Source: Burkholderiales bacterium UBA2463
GTDB taxonomy: Bacteria > Pseudomonadota > Gammaproteobacteria > Burkholderiales > Burkholderiaceae_A
Length of the DNA stretch: 64,000 nt
Direction of reading: 5' to 3'
Assembly: GCA_002342295.1 (NCBI GenBank)
Contig: DDPR01000010.1
Location: forward strand, 57,394-121,393
Shown here: in pieces, positions 43,274-51,412 of the stretch
How the letters are laid out: each line of letters opens with the position of its first letter
Numbering within the stretch: the first letter of the stretch is position 1
Position numbers and translations under genes: made by a program
The notes under the pieces: model-generated
What the model saw: only the letters and a program-made list of their open reading frames with translations
Database searches by the model: none
Told to the model about the DNA's origin: nothing

Positions 43274-44055
43274 CCCGACCCCTCCTCGAAGTCTCGGATG
43301 TAAGCAAGAGGTTCGGTGGGGTTGCGGCCCTCTCAGGGGTGTCTCTCCAGATTCCTCGGGGCGAGATCGTGGGGCTCATCGGCCCCAACGGGGCGGGCAA
43401 GACCACCCTGTTCAACGTCATCACAGGCCTCTACCCACCCGATTCAGGAAATTTCTCACTCGATGGTCGACGCTATGACCCCGAATCCATTCATCGGGTC
43501 GTCGAAGCGGGCATCGCGCGGACTTTCCAAAACATTCGACTCTTTGCGCAGATGACCGCGCTCCAGAATGTCATGGTGGGCCGACACATTCGAAGCAGCG
43601 GGCCACACTCCGGGCCGCTCGGTGCCATCTTTCGGACGCCGACGTTCAGGCGCAATGAGCGCGCCATCGCAGAGGCCGCGCAATCGCTGCTGCACTACGT
43701 GGGCATCGGTGCGCTCTCCCAGAGCCTGGCGAGCACCCTCTCCTATGGAGACCAACGGCGCCTTGAAATTGCCCGCGCCTTGGCAACAGACCCACTCCTT
43801 CTTGCGCTCGATGAACCAGCAGCCGGCATGAATCCGACGGAAAAAAACACGCTCGAACAGCTGCTCAGGAGAATTCAGGCCGATGGGAGGACCATCTTGC
43901 TCATCGAACACGATGTGCGAATGGTCATGGGTTTGTGCAGTGACGTGACCGTGCTCGATGCCGGCCGCGTCATCTCGAGAGGAGCACCTCGCTTTGTGCG
44001 GGAGGATCCCGCTGTCATTGAGGCCTACCTCGGGCGGGGACATCGACATGGCTGA
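43270..44055 (+). CDS. livG: Branched-chain amino acid ABC transporter, ATPase LivG
   Basis: A 261-residue ATPase with Walker A GPNGAGKTT, the LivG-type insertion after Walker A, Q-loop region, signature LSYGDQRRLEIARAL (a variant of LSGGQ) and Walker B LLALDEPAAGM. The ATG at 43270 overlaps the livM stop; upstream in-frame sequence lies in livM. The end overlaps livF by 8 bases. Confidence 0.92.
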   Translation: MTRPLLEVSDVSKRFGGVAALSGVSLQIPRGEIVGLIGPNGAGKTTLFNVITGLYPPDSGNFSLDGRRYDPESIHRVVEAGIARTFQNIRLFAQMTALQNVMVGRHIRSSGPHSGPLGAIFRTPTFRRNERAIAEAAQSLLHYVGIGALSQSLASTLSYGDQRRLEIARALATDPLLLALDEPAAGMNPTEKNTLEQLLRRIQADGRTILLIEHDVRMVMGLCSDVTVLDAGRVISRGAPRFVREDPAVIEAYLGRGHRHG

Positions 44056-44779
44056 GCCTACGGTTCACCTGGAGGTTCGAGACCTCGTCGTACAGTACGG
44101 TGGCATTACGGCCGTGCGAGACGTGAGCTTTCATGTCGGTGTGGGTGAAACCGTTGCCCTCATCGGTGCCAACGGCGCAGGCAAGACCTCTATCCTCCGA
44201 GCCATCACGGGACTGGTCCCGAAGGCCTCCGGTGCCCTCTTTCTTGAGGGGCGGCCTATCACGCTGGTGCCCCCACACCGCCTGCCGTCACTCGGCCTGG
44301 TCATGGTGCCCGAGGGTCGGGGTGTCTTTGCTCGCATGACTGTGAGAGAAAACCTTCAGCTTGGCGCTATGCACCGGCGAATATCCGCATCCCGCATCAC
44401 TGAAGACATCGAGGAGCAGTATGAGCGCTTTCCTCGGCTGGCTGAGCGCGCCCATCAGCTCGCAGGAACGCTCTCTGGCGGAGAGCAGCAGATGCTCGCC
44501 CTCTCCAGGGCGCTCATGGCCAAGCCTCAATTACTCCTGCTCGACGAGCCCTCCATGGGACTCGCACCCATCATGGTGGAGAAGGTCTTCGATGTCATTG
44601 CAGACATCGCCTCGCGGGGCGTGTCGGTGCTTCTGGTCGAGCAGAATGCTCGGCTTGCCCTGGAACTCGCCCAACGTGGCCTGGTGCTCGAGTCCGGCAC
44701 CCTCACCCACGACGACACCGCATCGGCACTGCTTCAGAGTCCAGCCGTTCGCGCGGCCTACCTCGGTGAGGCGACGTGA
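44048..44779 (+). CDS. livF: Branched-chain amino acid ABC transporter, ATPase LivF
   Basis: A 243-residue ATPase with Walker A GANGAGKTS, the LivF marker VPEGRGVFARMTVRENL, signature LSGGEQQMLALSRAL and Walker B LLLLDEPSMGLAP. It ends the livHMGF set. The last 4 bases (GTGA) overlap the start of an SDR-like gene. Confidence 0.92.
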   Translation: MAEPTVHLEVRDLVVQYGGITAVRDVSFHVGVGETVALIGANGAGKTSILRAITGLVPKASGALFLEGRPITLVPPHRLPSLGLVMVPEGRGVFARMTVRENLQLGAMHRRISASRITEDIEEQYERFPRLAERAHQLAGTLSGGEQQMLALSRALMAKPQLLLLDEPSMGLAPIMVEKVFDVIADIASRGVSVLLVEQNARLALELAQRGLVLESGTLTHDDTASALLQSPAVRAAYLGEAT

Positions 44780-45666
44780 GGTCCCTCCCCGCTCGCTTTC
44801 GTCGCCCCCGAATCGCCCTCGTGGGTTTTGGTGACGTGGCTCAGCGTATCGCGAACCAACACGCTCAGGCGCGCGGTCCCGCCTTTGTCTGCGCCTCGCG
44901 CAGTCGCGGCTGGAACCTGGACCGGGCGGGCGACTGCCGCAGACTCATGGCCTGCAGCACGCACTTCATTGTTTTGGTTCCACCTTCTGAGCAACATGCG
45001 CGTCGCGATCTTCGAAGTCGCGCGCTGGCAGCCGCCTTGCGGGCGCGAGGCCCCTCTGCCCATCAATCCCGTGGCGTCTATATCAGCACCACGGGCGTCT
45101 ATGGTGACCATGCCGGAGGGGTCGTCACTGAGACCTCGGCCTGTCGAACGCAGCAAGCCCGCTCCCTTCGACGCCTGGATGCTGAACGTATCTGGCGGGC
45201 ACTTGGTTTCCATGTATTGCGGGTTCCGGGTATTACTGCGCAAGACCGCCTTCCCCTTGAGCGTATTCGCGCAGGCTCGCCCGCCCTGAAGCGGGAGGAA
45301 GACGTTTTTACCAACCACATTCACGCTGATGACCTCGCCCGAATCAGCTGGAGGGCTCTCTGGGTTGGGCGCCCCGGTCGAGTCACCAATGCCGTGGATC
45401 GCTCCGAGATGAGGATGGGCGATTTTTTCGATGCTGTGGCGCTTGCAGCAGGCCTGCCCCTTGTTCCCCGCATCTCCCGAGCAGACCTCACAAAGGCCGC
45501 CCAAGCCGGAACCGTGAGCCAGATGATGATGAGTTTTTTGGCCGACTCTCGACGCGTGCGCAGCAAACGGCTCGAAGAGGAGCTCGGCGTGCGCCTTCTC
45601 TATCCCACCGTCGACGACTTACTGAGGTCTCTGAACCAGCGCGTGCGCCAAGGCCGCGAGTGCTGA
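44776..45666 (+). CDS. NAD(P)-binding SDR-like protein (YeeZ/epimerase type)
   Basis: A 296-residue Rossmann-fold protein of the atypical short-chain dehydrogenase group that includes YeeZ. It has the dinucleotide motif LVGFGDVAQR near residue 16, ISTTGVYGDHAGG with the active-site-like Thr and Tyr, and FTNHIHADDLARI in the C-terminal half. The reaction is unknown. It starts at a GTG overlapping livF, so translation is coupled to the transporter. Its last 48 bases overlap the end of the SenB-type gene on the opposite strand. Confidence 0.8.
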   Translation: MRSLPARFRRPRIALVGFGDVAQRIANQHAQARGPAFVCASRSRGWNLDRAGDCRRLMACSTHFIVLVPPSEQHARRDLRSRALAAALRARGPSAHQSRGVYISTTGVYGDHAGGVVTETSACRTQQARSLRRLDAERIWRALGFHVLRVPGITAQDRLPLERIRAGSPALKREEDVFTNHIHADDLARISWRALWVGRPGRVTNAVDRSEMRMGDFFDAVALAAGLPLVPRISRADLTKAAQAGTVSQMMMSFLADSRRVRSKRLEEELGVRLLYPTVDDLLRSLNQRVRQGREC

Positions 45667-46626
45667 GCGCTCCGCCATCGTATCGGTCAGTGTGAGGGCC
45701 GCTCTGCCCATCTCCGCTCTTAGAGAAGAGCGAAAGTTCTCTTCCCGAACAAACCGCATGAGAGCCGCTAAAAGAGCCTGCGGATTGGGATCAAAGAGGC
45801 CTGGGTAGTCGACGCCGAGCATGCCCCGATGAGCCGCAATGTCGCTGGCCAGAGTGGCCAGATGCATGCCCGATGCCTCTGCCAAAACCAATGGACCCCC
45901 CTCAGCGCGCGAGGGGTGGATGAGCAGATGAGACTGCGCCATCTGCGCAAGGGTCTCCGGATGAGTCAGGCGACCTCGCATCCGAAAGCGCCCCTCAGAG
46001 CTTGCCACGCGCTCGAGGCATCGCTGCATCAGCTCGTCATCTCTTGATCCCCCAATATGCGTAAGGAGGGCCGGTGTATCGCGAAGCGCATCGCTCTGGA
46101 AAGCCTGGAGGAATGCATCAATCGCGAGGAGTGGCGACTTCACCTCTCGAACATGCCCCACCAGCACGGCTCGCAGAGGCGTGCCTGGCTGCCATATCGG
46201 TGCGAGCGTGTGATGCGCAGGCGTGGTCTGTGTGATCGTCTGGCACGAAGCATACCCCGCCGCCTTGAGCTGCTCGCAGACATCCGCCTGTAGCCCCACC
46301 AAGGCGCGTGCCCACCTCAGCGTCTGCTGTGCCTGAGCAAAGGCCTCAGTGTGCGCAGATCCGACAAGATCGCCGTAGATGTCAGTGCCGGTGAGCACCA
46401 CAGCAAAGGGGACTTCAGCCTGTCTCAGTAGACGCGCAGCCTCATGGCCCCGACGCGCGTGCAAAACCAATGCGCCACGCGCGCGCGAGAGCTGGGCGGG
46501 AGAGGGTTGGCCGACCACGACCTCAGAGGCAATGCCTGACTGCTGCAACATAGCCCCGTAGCGGGAGGCGGTCTGCCAGTTACCCGATTCGGTTTCCGGC
46601 CCGAAGGGCGAGATCACCAACAACAC
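45619..46626 (-). CDS. senB: SenB-type selenosugar synthase (TIGR04348-like glycosyltransferase)
   Basis: A 335-residue GT-B fold protein resembling the SenB family, which uses selenophosphate and a UDP-sugar to form a selenosugar for selenoneine synthesis. Supporting segments are SGNWQTASRYGAML, ALVLHARRGHEAARLL, VVLTGTDIYGDL and HPSRAEGGPLVLAEA. The call is strengthened by the selD gene directly upstream (21-base gap), which would supply selenophosphate. It begins at a GTG with no strong ribosome-binding site. No senA (EgtB-like selenoneine synthase) lies in the window. A plain glycosyltransferase remains possible. Confidence 0.78.
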   Translation of the reverse strand: MLLVISPFGPETESGNWQTASRYGAMLQQSGIASEVVVGQPSPAQLSRARGALVLHARRGHEAARLLRQAEVPFAVVLTGTDIYGDLVGSAHTEAFAQAQQTLRWARALVGLQADVCEQLKAAGYASCQTITQTTPAHHTLAPIWQPGTPLRAVLVGHVREVKSPLLAIDAFLQAFQSDALRDTPALLTHIGGSRDDELMQRCLERVASSEGRFRMRGRLTHPETLAQMAQSHLLIHPSRAEGGPLVLAEASGMHLATLASDIAAHRGMLGVDYPGLFDPNPQALLAALMRFVREENFRSSLRAEMGRAALTLTDTMAERSALAALAHALVQRPQ

Positions 46627-46647
46627 GGGATATAAAAAATTGGCGGT

Positions 46648-47685
46648 CTAGTGAACAAAAAGCTCAGCCGGACCAATTGCAAGCTCACCGACCCGAGCCG
46701 AGGAGAATCCGTGACGCGCAAACACTTCGTGCACGCGAGGGACCTCCTGGGGACTGCACGAAACCAAGAGTCCACCACTGGTCTGTGGATCGGTCAACAA
46801 GGCGCGATCGACCTCTGAAAACCCGGTGGGCAGATGCACCGCCTGCCCATAGCCCTCCCAGTTTCGCGAGGATGCGCCAGTGATGAAACCTGCAACAGCA
46901 AGCTCTCGCGCCCGACTCAAAAGCGGGACACTCGGCCAATCAAGATGAGCCGAAAGGCCCGATCCTCGCGCCATCTCGAGCACGTGCCCCGCAAGACCAA
47001 AGCCCGTGATATCCGTGAGCGCGTGCACCCCGCTCAAGCTCGCAAGATCCGGGCCTGGCGTGTTGAGTGCCGTGCACGAGGCGACCATCTGTTGATAATC
47101 GGCGGGCGCCAGAGCCTTTTTCTTGAGAGCCGCCGAATAGACGCCCACGCCGAGTGGCTTGCCCAAAACCAGTACGTCGCCGGCTTGCCCGTCTGCGTTG
47201 CGTCGGACCCGCCCCGGGTGCACCAAGCCCATGGCGACAAGCCCGTAGATCGCCTCAACCGAATCAATGGTGTGCCCGCCTGCAATGGGAATGCCCGCAG
47301 CCATGCAGGCAGCCTGCCCGCCTTCTAGAATTTTTCCGATGGTGGCAGTCGACAGCACGGAGATGGGCATACCCACCAACGCAAGCGCCATGATGGGCCG
47401 ACCACCCATGGCGTAGACGTCGGAGATGGCATTGGTCGCTGCGATGCGCCCGAAATCGAAGGGGTCATCGACTATGGGCATGAAGAAGTCCGTCGTGGCC
47501 ACGAGGGCCTGCTCATCATTCAGCCGATACACAGCGGCATCATCCGCGGTGCCAATCCCCACCAAGAGCTCGGCGGGCATGGCCATGGCGGCCGTACCCC
47601 TCAGGATGTCCGCCAAAACGCCAGGAGCAATCTTGCAACCACATCCGCCCCCATGAGAGAGGGATGTAAGAGAGGGTTCAGACAT
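46648..47685 (-). CDS. selD: Selenide, water dikinase (SelD/SenC)
   Basis: Makes selenophosphate from selenide and ATP. The 345-residue protein has the N-terminal active-site motif GGGCGCK with Cys15, Cys17 and Lys18, and the metal/ATP segments GTADDAAVYRL and TTDFFMPIVDDPFDFGRIAATNAISDVYAMGG. It lies between an exported rhodanese gene and senB on the same strand, so it may serve as SenC in selenosugar synthesis. It could also feed selenouridine tRNA modification. No selA, selB or selenocysteine gene is seen here. Confidence 0.93.
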   Translation of the reverse strand: MSEPSLTSLSHGGGCGCKIAPGVLADILRGTAAMAMPAELLVGIGTADDAAVYRLNDEQALVATTDFFMPIVDDPFDFGRIAATNAISDVYAMGGRPIMALALVGMPISVLSTATIGKILEGGQAACMAAGIPIAGGHTIDSVEAIYGLVAMGLVHPGRVRRNADGQAGDVLVLGKPLGVGVYSAALKKKALAPADYQQMVASCTALNTPGPDLASLSGVHALTDITGFGLAGHVLEMARGSGLSAHLDWPSVPLLSRARELAVAGFITGASSRNWEGYGQAVHLPTGFSEVDRALLTDPQTSGGLLVSCSPQEVPRVHEVFARHGFSSARVGELAIGPAELFVH

Positions 47686-47733
47686 GGTGGGGCCCCGCAG
47701 GTCAACAGCGAAGCCCTGAGGGTATCAAGCGGG

Positions 47734-48741
47734 CTAGATTCCTGTCGACTCGCGCAGCTGTCTCCACAAAATCGTGGCGCGAGAGGGCTCGTTGGCCAGG
47801 GGTAGACCGGCCTTGCTGTAAGCCACAATCGACTCTGGGTAAAGCTTTACGCCGGACTGACCTAAAAGCTCAGACAACACAAACCAGTTCGTTGCTGCCC
47901 AGTGACCCGTATTGCAGAAGGAGACTGTTGGGTCTTTGGTGATGAGGCCTGCGGACTGCGCCACAGCACTGAGTTCTGCGGCAGGGAGTAGCTGGCTGCT
48001 CTTGGGTCTAAACCACCGCTCTTGATCAAAATGCTCGGCCTTCGGAATGGTTCCCCAGCGCTGAGCGGCCGCGTGCTTGACGTCGCCCTCAAAAAACTTC
48101 GAAGGCCGGCCATCGATGAGTCGGGTCTGGGCACCGGCACCATCGGGTGCACTCACCAGCGCCTTCACCTCCTCCGTGGTCACCACCTGCGAGCGATCGA
48201 TCTTGACCGAGGTCTGAGAGGGCGTGGCCCTCACCTCCTCGGTCGAGAGGGGCTGCTTGGCATCCACCCAGGCCTTCAGGCCACCGTCGAGGATGGAGAG
48301 CTGCTTAAAGCCAGCGACCTTGAGTGTCCAATAGACTCGAGCCGCCGCACCAAACTCGGTTGCGTCTCGGCCAGAATGCACAACCACGATGGGGTCTTGT
48401 GTCTGAAGTCCCAGTCGCTGAACCACCTCCGAGAGCTTGGCGTCGGAGATGAGGGCCCCGGGGTTGTCCTTGGGGCCCCGAAAGGCCGAATACGGAGCAG
48501 ACAGCGCACCTGCAATATGCCCCGCGGAGTAGGTCGGAACTTTCTTCTCGCCCTCAACAGGCTCTCGAATATCTAAAACCTTCACGGCAGACTTGAGCTC
48601 CGCCAGCTGCTGCACAGAGAGAACAGGGCCCAACCTGGCCGGCGCATTGGCGAGGGCCGGTGAGGCCAGATGCCCACAAGCCAGCAGCCCCAGCGCAAAG
48701 GCAGACTGTTGAAGAAATCGGCGTTTGTTGGCAACCAGCAT
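47734..48741 (-). CDS. Exported tandem-rhodanese sulfurtransferase
   Basis: A 335-residue protein with an N-terminal signal peptide (KRRFLQQ, hydrophobic core, ASPALA before the likely cut after residue 31). The KR-R-FLQ pattern could be Tat or Sec. Two rhodanese domains follow. The first has Ser in place of the catalytic Cys (VVVHSGRDA); the second has Cys276 in FCNTGHWAATNW. It is first in a run with selD (48-base gap) and senB, and has its own promoter with an inverted repeat. AGGAGC precedes the ATG. It may handle sulfane sulfur or selenium in the periplasm; this is inference. Confidence 0.86.
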   Translation of the reverse strand: MLVANKRRFLQQSAFALGLLACGHLASPALANAPARLGPVLSVQQLAELKSAVKVLDIREPVEGEKKVPTYSAGHIAGALSAPYSAFRGPKDNPGALISDAKLSEVVQRLGLQTQDPIVVVHSGRDATEFGAAARVYWTLKVAGFKQLSILDGGLKAWVDAKQPLSTEEVRATPSQTSVKIDRSQVVTTEEVKALVSAPDGAGAQTRLIDGRPSKFFEGDVKHAAAQRWGTIPKAEHFDQERWFRPKSSQLLPAAELSAVAQSAGLITKDPTVSFCNTGHWAATNWFVLSELLGQSGVKLYPESIVAYSKAGLPLANEPSRATILWRQLRESTGI

Positions 48742-48790
48742 GGCGCAGCTCCTAAAAAAATGAATCGCAACCCATTCGCGACGAGCGCGA

Positions 48791-48820
48791 ACTCTAGTCC
48801 ATCAGAGAGGACTATCTCAA
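48791..48820 (-). promoter_or_regulatory. Promoter and inverted-repeat operator of the rhodanese-selD-senB run
   Basis: On the minus strand TTGAGA (-35, 48815-48820; 5 of 6 matches) and TAGAGT (-10, 48791-48796; 4 of 6) are 18 bases apart. A perfect inverted repeat, TAGTCC-N8-GGACTA (48795-48814), fills the spacer and touches the -10 box. A repressor bound there would block RNA polymerase. The regulator is unknown. Confidence 0.5.
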
Positions 48821-48842
48821 CAACCGATGGCCTAATGCTTAG

Positions 48843-48865
48843 AAAAAAAAGAGATAAGGCCCGCT
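48843..48865 (-). terminator. Possible terminator downstream of the second ferredoxin reductase gene
   Basis: Directly after the stop codon, on the minus strand, comes GC-rich sequence, a weak AGAG...CTCT pairing and a run of eight T (48843-48850). The T tract suits intrinsic termination but the stem is short, so this is tentative. Confidence 0.33.
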
Positions 48866-49642
48866 CTAGCGCTCCACAAAGGCGCGCTCAATCACATAGT
48901 CACCCGGCTGCCCAAGTCCTGGCGAAACCAGAAATCCTCGCGAATCCAGCATCGCGGCTGTCTCCTTAAGCATGCTGGGGCTCCCGCAGATCATCGCTCG
49001 GTCACCCTCGGCATCGAGAGGTGGCAGGCCAATGTCATCAAACAGTCTGCCCGTCTCGATGGCCGTCGTGAGTCGCCCAGTGTGCTTGAAGGCCTCGCGC
49101 GTCACGGTTGGGTAATAGATCAGTTGTTCGCGCACCATATCGCCCAAAAACTCATGCGCAGGCAACTCGGTGCGAAGGTAGTCGCCGTAAGCTAACTCAC
49201 TCACCGTCCGCACGCCGTGGATCAGGACCACCTTCTCAAAACGCTCATAGGTATCGGGGTCTCTGACAATGCTCATAAAGGGCGCAAGACCAGTGCCCGT
49301 GGAGAAAAGATAGAGGTGTCGTCCTGGCCGCAGATCGTCAATGACCAGTGTGCCGGTGGCCTTCTCTCCCACCAAGAGCAGATCGCCCACCTTGACGTGC
49401 TGAAGTCGCGAGGTGAGTGGGCCATCAGGAACCTTAATCGACAGGAACTCGAGGTGCTCCTCATAGTTCGCACTCACAACGCTGTAGGCGCGCATGAGGG
49501 GTCGGCCCTCCACCTCAAGCCCAATCATCACAAAGTGTCCGTTACGAAATCGAAAACTCGAGTCGCGTGTGGTCTTGAAAGAGAAGAGACTCTCATTCCA
49601 GTGCATCACCTCGGTGATCGTCTCTTGCCTGTGCTTGGCCAT
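48866..49642 (-). CDS. Ferredoxin-NADP reductase (second copy)
   Basis: A 258-residue flavoprotein of the FprA type, with the FAD motif RAYSVVSANYEEHLEF, the pyridine nucleotide motif FSTGTGLAPFMSIV, CGSPSML, and the C-terminal IERAFVER typical of bacterial reductases that act with flavodoxin or ferredoxin. It differs clearly from the fdxA-linked enzyme at 12677-13474. It starts 6 bases after the MBL-fold gene, so DUF2237, MBL hydrolase and this gene probably form one transcript. Confidence 0.92.
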   Translation of the reverse strand: MAKHRQETITEVMHWNESLFSFKTTRDSSFRFRNGHFVMIGLEVEGRPLMRAYSVVSANYEEHLEFLSIKVPDGPLTSRLQHVKVGDLLLVGEKATGTLVIDDLRPGRHLYLFSTGTGLAPFMSIVRDPDTYERFEKVVLIHGVRTVSELAYGDYLRTELPAHEFLGDMVREQLIYYPTVTREAFKHTGRLTTAIETGRLFDDIGLPPLDAEGDRAMICGSPSMLKETAAMLDSRGFLVSPGLGQPGDYVIERAFVER

Positions 49643-49648
49643 GCCGAC

Positions 49649-50281
49649 TTACTCTCCTACAAACGGGTTGCTCCGGCGCTCCTCGCCGAAGGTGCTCATG
49701 GGGCCGTGCCCCGGTACAAAGCGAATGTCATCGCCCAGAGGAAAAAGACGCGATCGAATGGAATGAATCAAATCTGCATGATTTCCGCGTGGGAAGTCCG
49801 TCCGCCCAATCGAGCCAGCAAAAAGCACATCACCCACCAGAGCGAGTCGATCACCAAGGTGAACAAAGACCACATGCCCAGGGGTATGGCCGGGACAGTG
49901 AATCACCTCCAAGGCCTGCTCGCCCACCATCACAGTGTCTCCATCCTCCAGCCAGCGGTCGGGGGTGAACGCCTCAAGCCTTGGGAATCCGAACATCTGG
50001 CCCTGAACCGGTAACTGGTCAATCCAGAAGGCATCGGCCCGCTGAGGTCCCTCAATGGGAATGCCAAGCCTGTCTGCGAGGTGCTTTGCCTCCCCGCAAT
50101 GATCGATATGTCCATGGGTGAGCAGAATCTTCTCAACCCGAAGGCCCGAGGCTCGAGCCACCGCCTCAAGGTGATCAATATCTCCCCCGGGATCGACAAA
50201 GGCCGCACGACCCGTGACGGGGCAGCTCACAAACGAGCAGTTTTGCTCAAACGGGGTAACCGGAATGACCTCAAAGTCCAT
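49649..50281 (-). CDS. MBL-fold metallohydrolase (glyoxalase II-like)
   Basis: A 210-residue metallo-beta-lactamase-fold protein with the metal motif THGHIDHCG (HxHxDH), HCPGHTPGHVVF and ALVGDVLFAGSIGRTDFPRG. The length and the lack of a C-terminal substrate domain place it with YcbL-type type II glyoxalases or persulfide dioxygenase relatives. The exact substrate, such as S-lactoylglutathione, is not proven. It lies 10 bases after the DUF2237 gene. Confidence 0.88.
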   Translation of the reverse strand: MDFEVIPVTPFEQNCSFVSCPVTGRAAFVDPGGDIDHLEAVARASGLRVEKILLTHGHIDHCGEAKHLADRLGIPIEGPQRADAFWIDQLPVQGQMFGFPRLEAFTPDRWLEDGDTVMVGEQALEVIHCPGHTPGHVVFVHLGDRLALVGDVLFAGSIGRTDFPRGNHADLIHSIRSRLFPLGDDIRFVPGHGPMSTFGEERRSNPFVGE

Positions 50282-50291
50282 GCAGAGAGGC

Positions 50292-50669
50292 CTAGCTCAG
50301 GTGCAGGGCGTGGTACTCCAAGTCGGACAAGGCAACCACTTCGAGCGTGCGCTCATGAGTGGCCTCGAGCACCACTGGCGGCGCAACGCCGGCCTCGGCA
50401 GCCTCACGCCATCGACCCGCACAGACACACCATCGATCGCCCGCCTTGAGGCCGGGGAAGCGAAACTCGGGGCGCGGCGTCACGAGGTCATTGCCATGAT
50501 CAACGGAGAAATTCAGAAACACGTCGGTCATCACCGCGCACACAGTGTGACGACCAAAATCCTCAGCGCTGGTATGACAGCAGCCGTCGCGGAAAAAGCC
50601 CGTGAGGGGGTCAAAGCTACAGGGCTGGAGCTTGCCACCGAGGACGTTTTTGGATTGAGAGGTAGACAC
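50292..50669 (-). CDS. DUF2237 family protein
   Basis: A 125-residue protein of the DUF2237 family, seen from NVLGGKLQPCSFDPLTGFFRDGCC, VCAVMTDVFLNFSVDHGNDL and CVCAGRWREAAEAGVAPPV. Several conserved cysteines are present. The function is unknown. It is first in a run with the MBL hydrolase and the ferredoxin reductase, and divergent from pdxH with a 98-base gap. Confidence 0.88.
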   Translation of the reverse strand: MSTSQSKNVLGGKLQPCSFDPLTGFFRDGCCHTSAEDFGRHTVCAVMTDVFLNFSVDHGNDLVTPRPEFRFPGLKAGDRWCVCAGRWREAAEAGVAPPVVLEATHERTLEVVALSDLEYHALHLS

Positions 50670-50767
50670 GCCTCTAGTTTAGGCGAGTTCGCCTGAGGAT
50701 TCTGACTTTGCAGTCTGTCCCCTAGAATGAACCATCGCCCCAGAGGCTAGATCACGAGCGCCCCCCG

Positions 50768-51412
50768 ATGAGCGAATCGGCTTTGAGTCTTCGCAAGGAA
50801 TACAGCCAGGCTTCACTGGACGCCAGCGATGTCGATCGTGACCCCACAACCCAACTCGCTCACTGGCTCGAACAGGCACTCAAGGCGGGGCTTGCAGAGC
50901 CCAACGCCATGTCACTGTCCACCATCGAACCCACCGGGCGGCCGCGGTCCCGCGTGGTGCTGCTGCGAGGACTCGACGAGCTGGGTCTGCGCTTTTTCAC
51001 CAACTTTGAGTCCAGCAAGGGGCTTGCGCTGGCGGCCAACCCCTGGGCATGCCTGCTCTTTTTTTGGCCAGAGTTGGAGCGTCAGGTGCGAATTGAGGGG
51101 TGCGTTTCAAAGGTATCCCCCGAGATCTCCAATGACTACTTCCAGTCGCGCCCGCTCGGCAGTCGCCTCGGCGCCTGGGCCTCGCCCCAGAGTCAGGTCA
51201 TCCCCGACCGCAGCTGGCTCGAGAGCCGCCAGAAAGAGATGACCGAGCGCCTGGGTGCCTCGCCCTCGCGACCAGATCATTGGGGCGGCTACTGCCTGAA
51301 GCCCGACCTTTTTGAGTTTTGGCAGGGGCGGCCGTCCCGTCTGCACGACCGCATTCAGTTTCGACGACCCCTCGGCCAGTCCGAGTGGGAGATTGCTCGC
51401 CTCGCCCCTTAA
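50768..51412 (+). CDS. pdxH: Pyridoxamine 5'-phosphate oxidase
   Basis: FMN enzyme that makes pyridoxal 5'-phosphate. The 214-residue protein has NAMSLSTIEPTGRPRSRVVLLRG, the FMN segment FFTNFESSKG and the C-terminal FWQGRPSRLHDRIQF. Full family length. Its TAA stop shares the palindrome TTAA with the stop of the HIT-GNAT gene on the other strand. A TAGAAT lies about 40 bases upstream but without a good -35 box. Confidence 0.95.
   Translation: MSESALSLRKEYSQASLDASDVDRDPTTQLAHWLEQALKAGLAEPNAMSLSTIEPTGRPRSRVVLLRGLDELGLRFFTNFESSKGLALAANPWACLLFFWPELERQVRIEGCVSKVSPEISNDYFQSRPLGSRLGAWASPQSQVIPDRSWLESRQKEMTERLGASPSRPDHWGGYCLKPDLFEFWQGRPSRLHDRIQFRRPLGQSEWEIARLAP

Noticed and set aside
45619..45666. 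Frameshift or misassembly suspected from the 48-base SDR/senB overlap
   Set aside because: Both reading frames are continuous, and similar tail-to-tail overlaps occur at six other places in the window.
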